Assembly: GCA_018057705.1 (NCBI GenBank)
Contig: JAGPDF010000041.1
Location: 1 to 41,900 of the forward strand
DNA length: 41,900 nucleotides
Origin: Thermoanaerobaculia bacterium
GTDB taxonomy: Bacteria > Acidobacteriota > Thermoanaerobaculia > Multivoradales > JAGPDF01
Reading direction: 5' to 3'
Of this stretch, positions 41,011 to 41,900 are shown piece by piece. The notes beneath the pieces are model-generated. The model searched no databases and was not told the origin of the DNA. It was given only the letters and a program-made list of their open reading frames with translations. Made by a program: the position numbers and the translations under genes. How positions within the stretch are numbered: position 1 is the stretch's first letter; each line of letters opens with the position of its first letter.

Positions 41011-41522
41011 CACGGGGTCTCCATTCTCGAGTCAACCTGGCGCGCCTCGGCGAGGCGAAGGCGCGCGCGATGGATCTTCACCTTCGTGGCGGAAAGACTG
41101 AGGCCGAGGGCGCGAGCGATCTCGTCGTACGGGAGCTGATCCTCGGCCCGCATGAGGAGCGCGGCGCGGTCGACCTCCGGCAGCTTCTGGAGCTCAGCAA
41201 GGACCCGGGAAAGCTCACTGCGCGCCGTGGCCCGGCGCTCGGGCGACACTTCCTCGGTGGCGAGCTCGAGCGAGCCCTCCGCGTCGAGGGGGAGGCCGGG
41301 GCGCGCGCGGTGACGGCGCATCTCGTGCAGGTGGAGGTTGCGCGCGATGGCGAGGAGATAGCCCCGGACGCTCGCGAGATCGAAGCGGTCCTGCGCTCCC
41401 CAGGCTCGGATGAAGGTCTCGGAGGTGATGTCGTCGGCGAGCGCCGGATCGCCCGAGAGAAACAGCGCGAAGCGCTGCACGTCGCGGGCATGTTCGGCGT
41501 AGAGCGTGGCGAAATCGAGCAT
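41010..41522 (-). CDS. ECF RNA polymerase sigma factor
   Basis: 170 residues. Region 2: LYAEHARDVQRFALFLSGDPALADDITSETFIRAW (about residues 7-41), with RGYLLAIARNLHLHEMRRHR following. Region 4: LQKLPEVDRAALLMRAEDQLPYDEIARALGLSLSATKVKIHRARLRL (about 112-158). Typical ECF length with no region 1 or 3. Directs RNA polymerase to a regulon that cannot be inferred here. The anti-sigma-like gene overlaps its end and a small membrane protein gene lies 3 nt upstream. Confidence 0.92.
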   Translation of the reverse strand: MLDFATLYAEHARDVQRFALFLSGDPALADDITSETFIRAWGAQDRFDLASVRGYLLAIARNLHLHEMRRHRARPGLPLDAEGSLELATEEVSPERRATARSELSRVLAELQKLPEVDRAALLMRAEDQLPYDEIARALGLSLSATKVKIHRARLRLAEARQVDSRMETP

Positions 41523-41525
41523 CGG

Positions 41526-41870
41526 CTAGAGAAAGCTCTTCTTCCTCTCGTACAGGCGGAACGTGACCCACAGGATAGCCGTGATGGCCAACGCCTCTGC
41601 ACCCAGGGTCCAGAAGAGCGCCTGCCCCCCCTGGCGCAGGTCGCGGGTGTAGCGGGCGACGGCCGCGAGCCGCGGCCCGAAGAGAAAGAGGCCGTTGCCG
41701 ACGACGAAGATCAGCCCCACCGCCGAAGCCATCGTCCAACCGTGCGACTCCGAGACGATCGCCGTCGCGAGGACGACGGAGAAAAGGGCGAGGAAGCCGC
41801 CGAGAACGAGCCCGAAGTAGGCCGCCCAGGAGGCGAGGTGAGAGAGCACGCCGCGGCCGTCGGCGGCCAT
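41526..41870 (-). CDS. Small hypothetical membrane protein, possibly longer
   Basis: 114 residues from ATG 41870, but the frame remains open to the window edge (10 more codons including VDVFAAMAADG), so the true start may lie beyond 41900. Three hydrophobic helices: about 13-37, 45-66 and 86-102. The basic end is LYERKKSFL. The stop is 3 nt before the sigma factor ATG, so it is probably co-transcribed with it. No family is recognised; a sensory or accessory role for the sigma/anti-sigma pair is conceivable but unsupported. Confidence 0.6.
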   Translation of the reverse strand: MAADGRGVLSHLASWAAYFGLVLGGFLALFSVVLATAIVSESHGWTMASAVGLIFVVGNGLFLFGPRLAAVARYTRDLRQGGQALFWTLGAEALAITAILWVTFRLYERKKSFL

Positions 41871-41900
41871 CGCAGCGAAGACGTCGACCGGCGCGAGGTG

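Overview
The window is uniformly GC-rich, densely packed chromosomal DNA from a Gram-negative (diderm) bacterium. It carries LolA-like and FadL-like envelope proteins, a TAT-exported molybdoenzyme and multiheme cytochromes. Three things suggest an Acidobacteriota-type or deltaproteobacterial-type genome: the zapA / 6S RNA / RNase Y / YmdB-type order, heavy use of GTG and TTG starts, and a secreted protein with a domain I associate from memory with Acidobacteriota. I cannot fix the taxon from the sequence alone.

Layout. 1-4077: the 5' part of a ClpX-like AAA+ ATPase lacking the zinc-binding domain, then an ABC ATPase, FtsX-like permease and LolA-like protein (lipoprotein or lipid trafficking). 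4064-20915: a surface-glycan locus. It holds two paralogous GT-C membrane glycosyltransferases with C-terminal Ig-like domains, a secreted protein, a flippase, CDP-glucose 4,6-dehydratase (rfbG), a methyltransferase, an SDR, and a six-gene run (GT4, PIG-L deacetylase, GalE-like SDR, rfbF, GT2, ArnT-like GT) in which all five junctions overlap by exactly 4 bp. 20907-24776: a WaaE-like GT2, then the housekeeping block YmdB-type phosphoesterase, rny, 6S RNA and zapA. 24926-26551: a VapBC-type toxin-antitoxin pair and a TerC-family membrane protein.

26750-40288 is the most interesting part, a sulfur-redox island on the minus strand. Module 1 is a PsrA/PhsA-like molybdoenzyme, a four-cluster ferredoxin, an NrfD-type anchor, two half-size YeeE/YedE (TsuA/PmpAB-like) membrane proteins and a membrane-anchored rhodanese-like protein, followed by a sigma-54 activator. 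Module 2 repeats the plan with other redox parts: an octaheme tetrathionate-reductase-family cytochrome, a cytochrome b, and again a small YeeE plus a large YeeE, here fused to a rhodanese-like domain. A third unit, a DsrC-like protein, a FadL-like porin and a small diheme cytochrome c, follows a good sigma-54 promoter with GTTTC/GAAAC repeats upstream. Both rhodanese-like domains lack the active-site Cys, yet both proteins end in a Cys on a Lys-rich tail (KGGC, KEGC). My inference is a sulfane-sulfur import and relay system coupled to respiratory sulfur reduction or interconversion.

40385-41900: a 203-bp MITE-like element with 18-bp terminal inverted repeats and a possible 5-bp target duplication, then an anti-sigma-like membrane protein, an ECF sigma factor and a small membrane protein reaching the right edge. 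No tRNA, rRNA, CRISPR array or transposase gene was seen.
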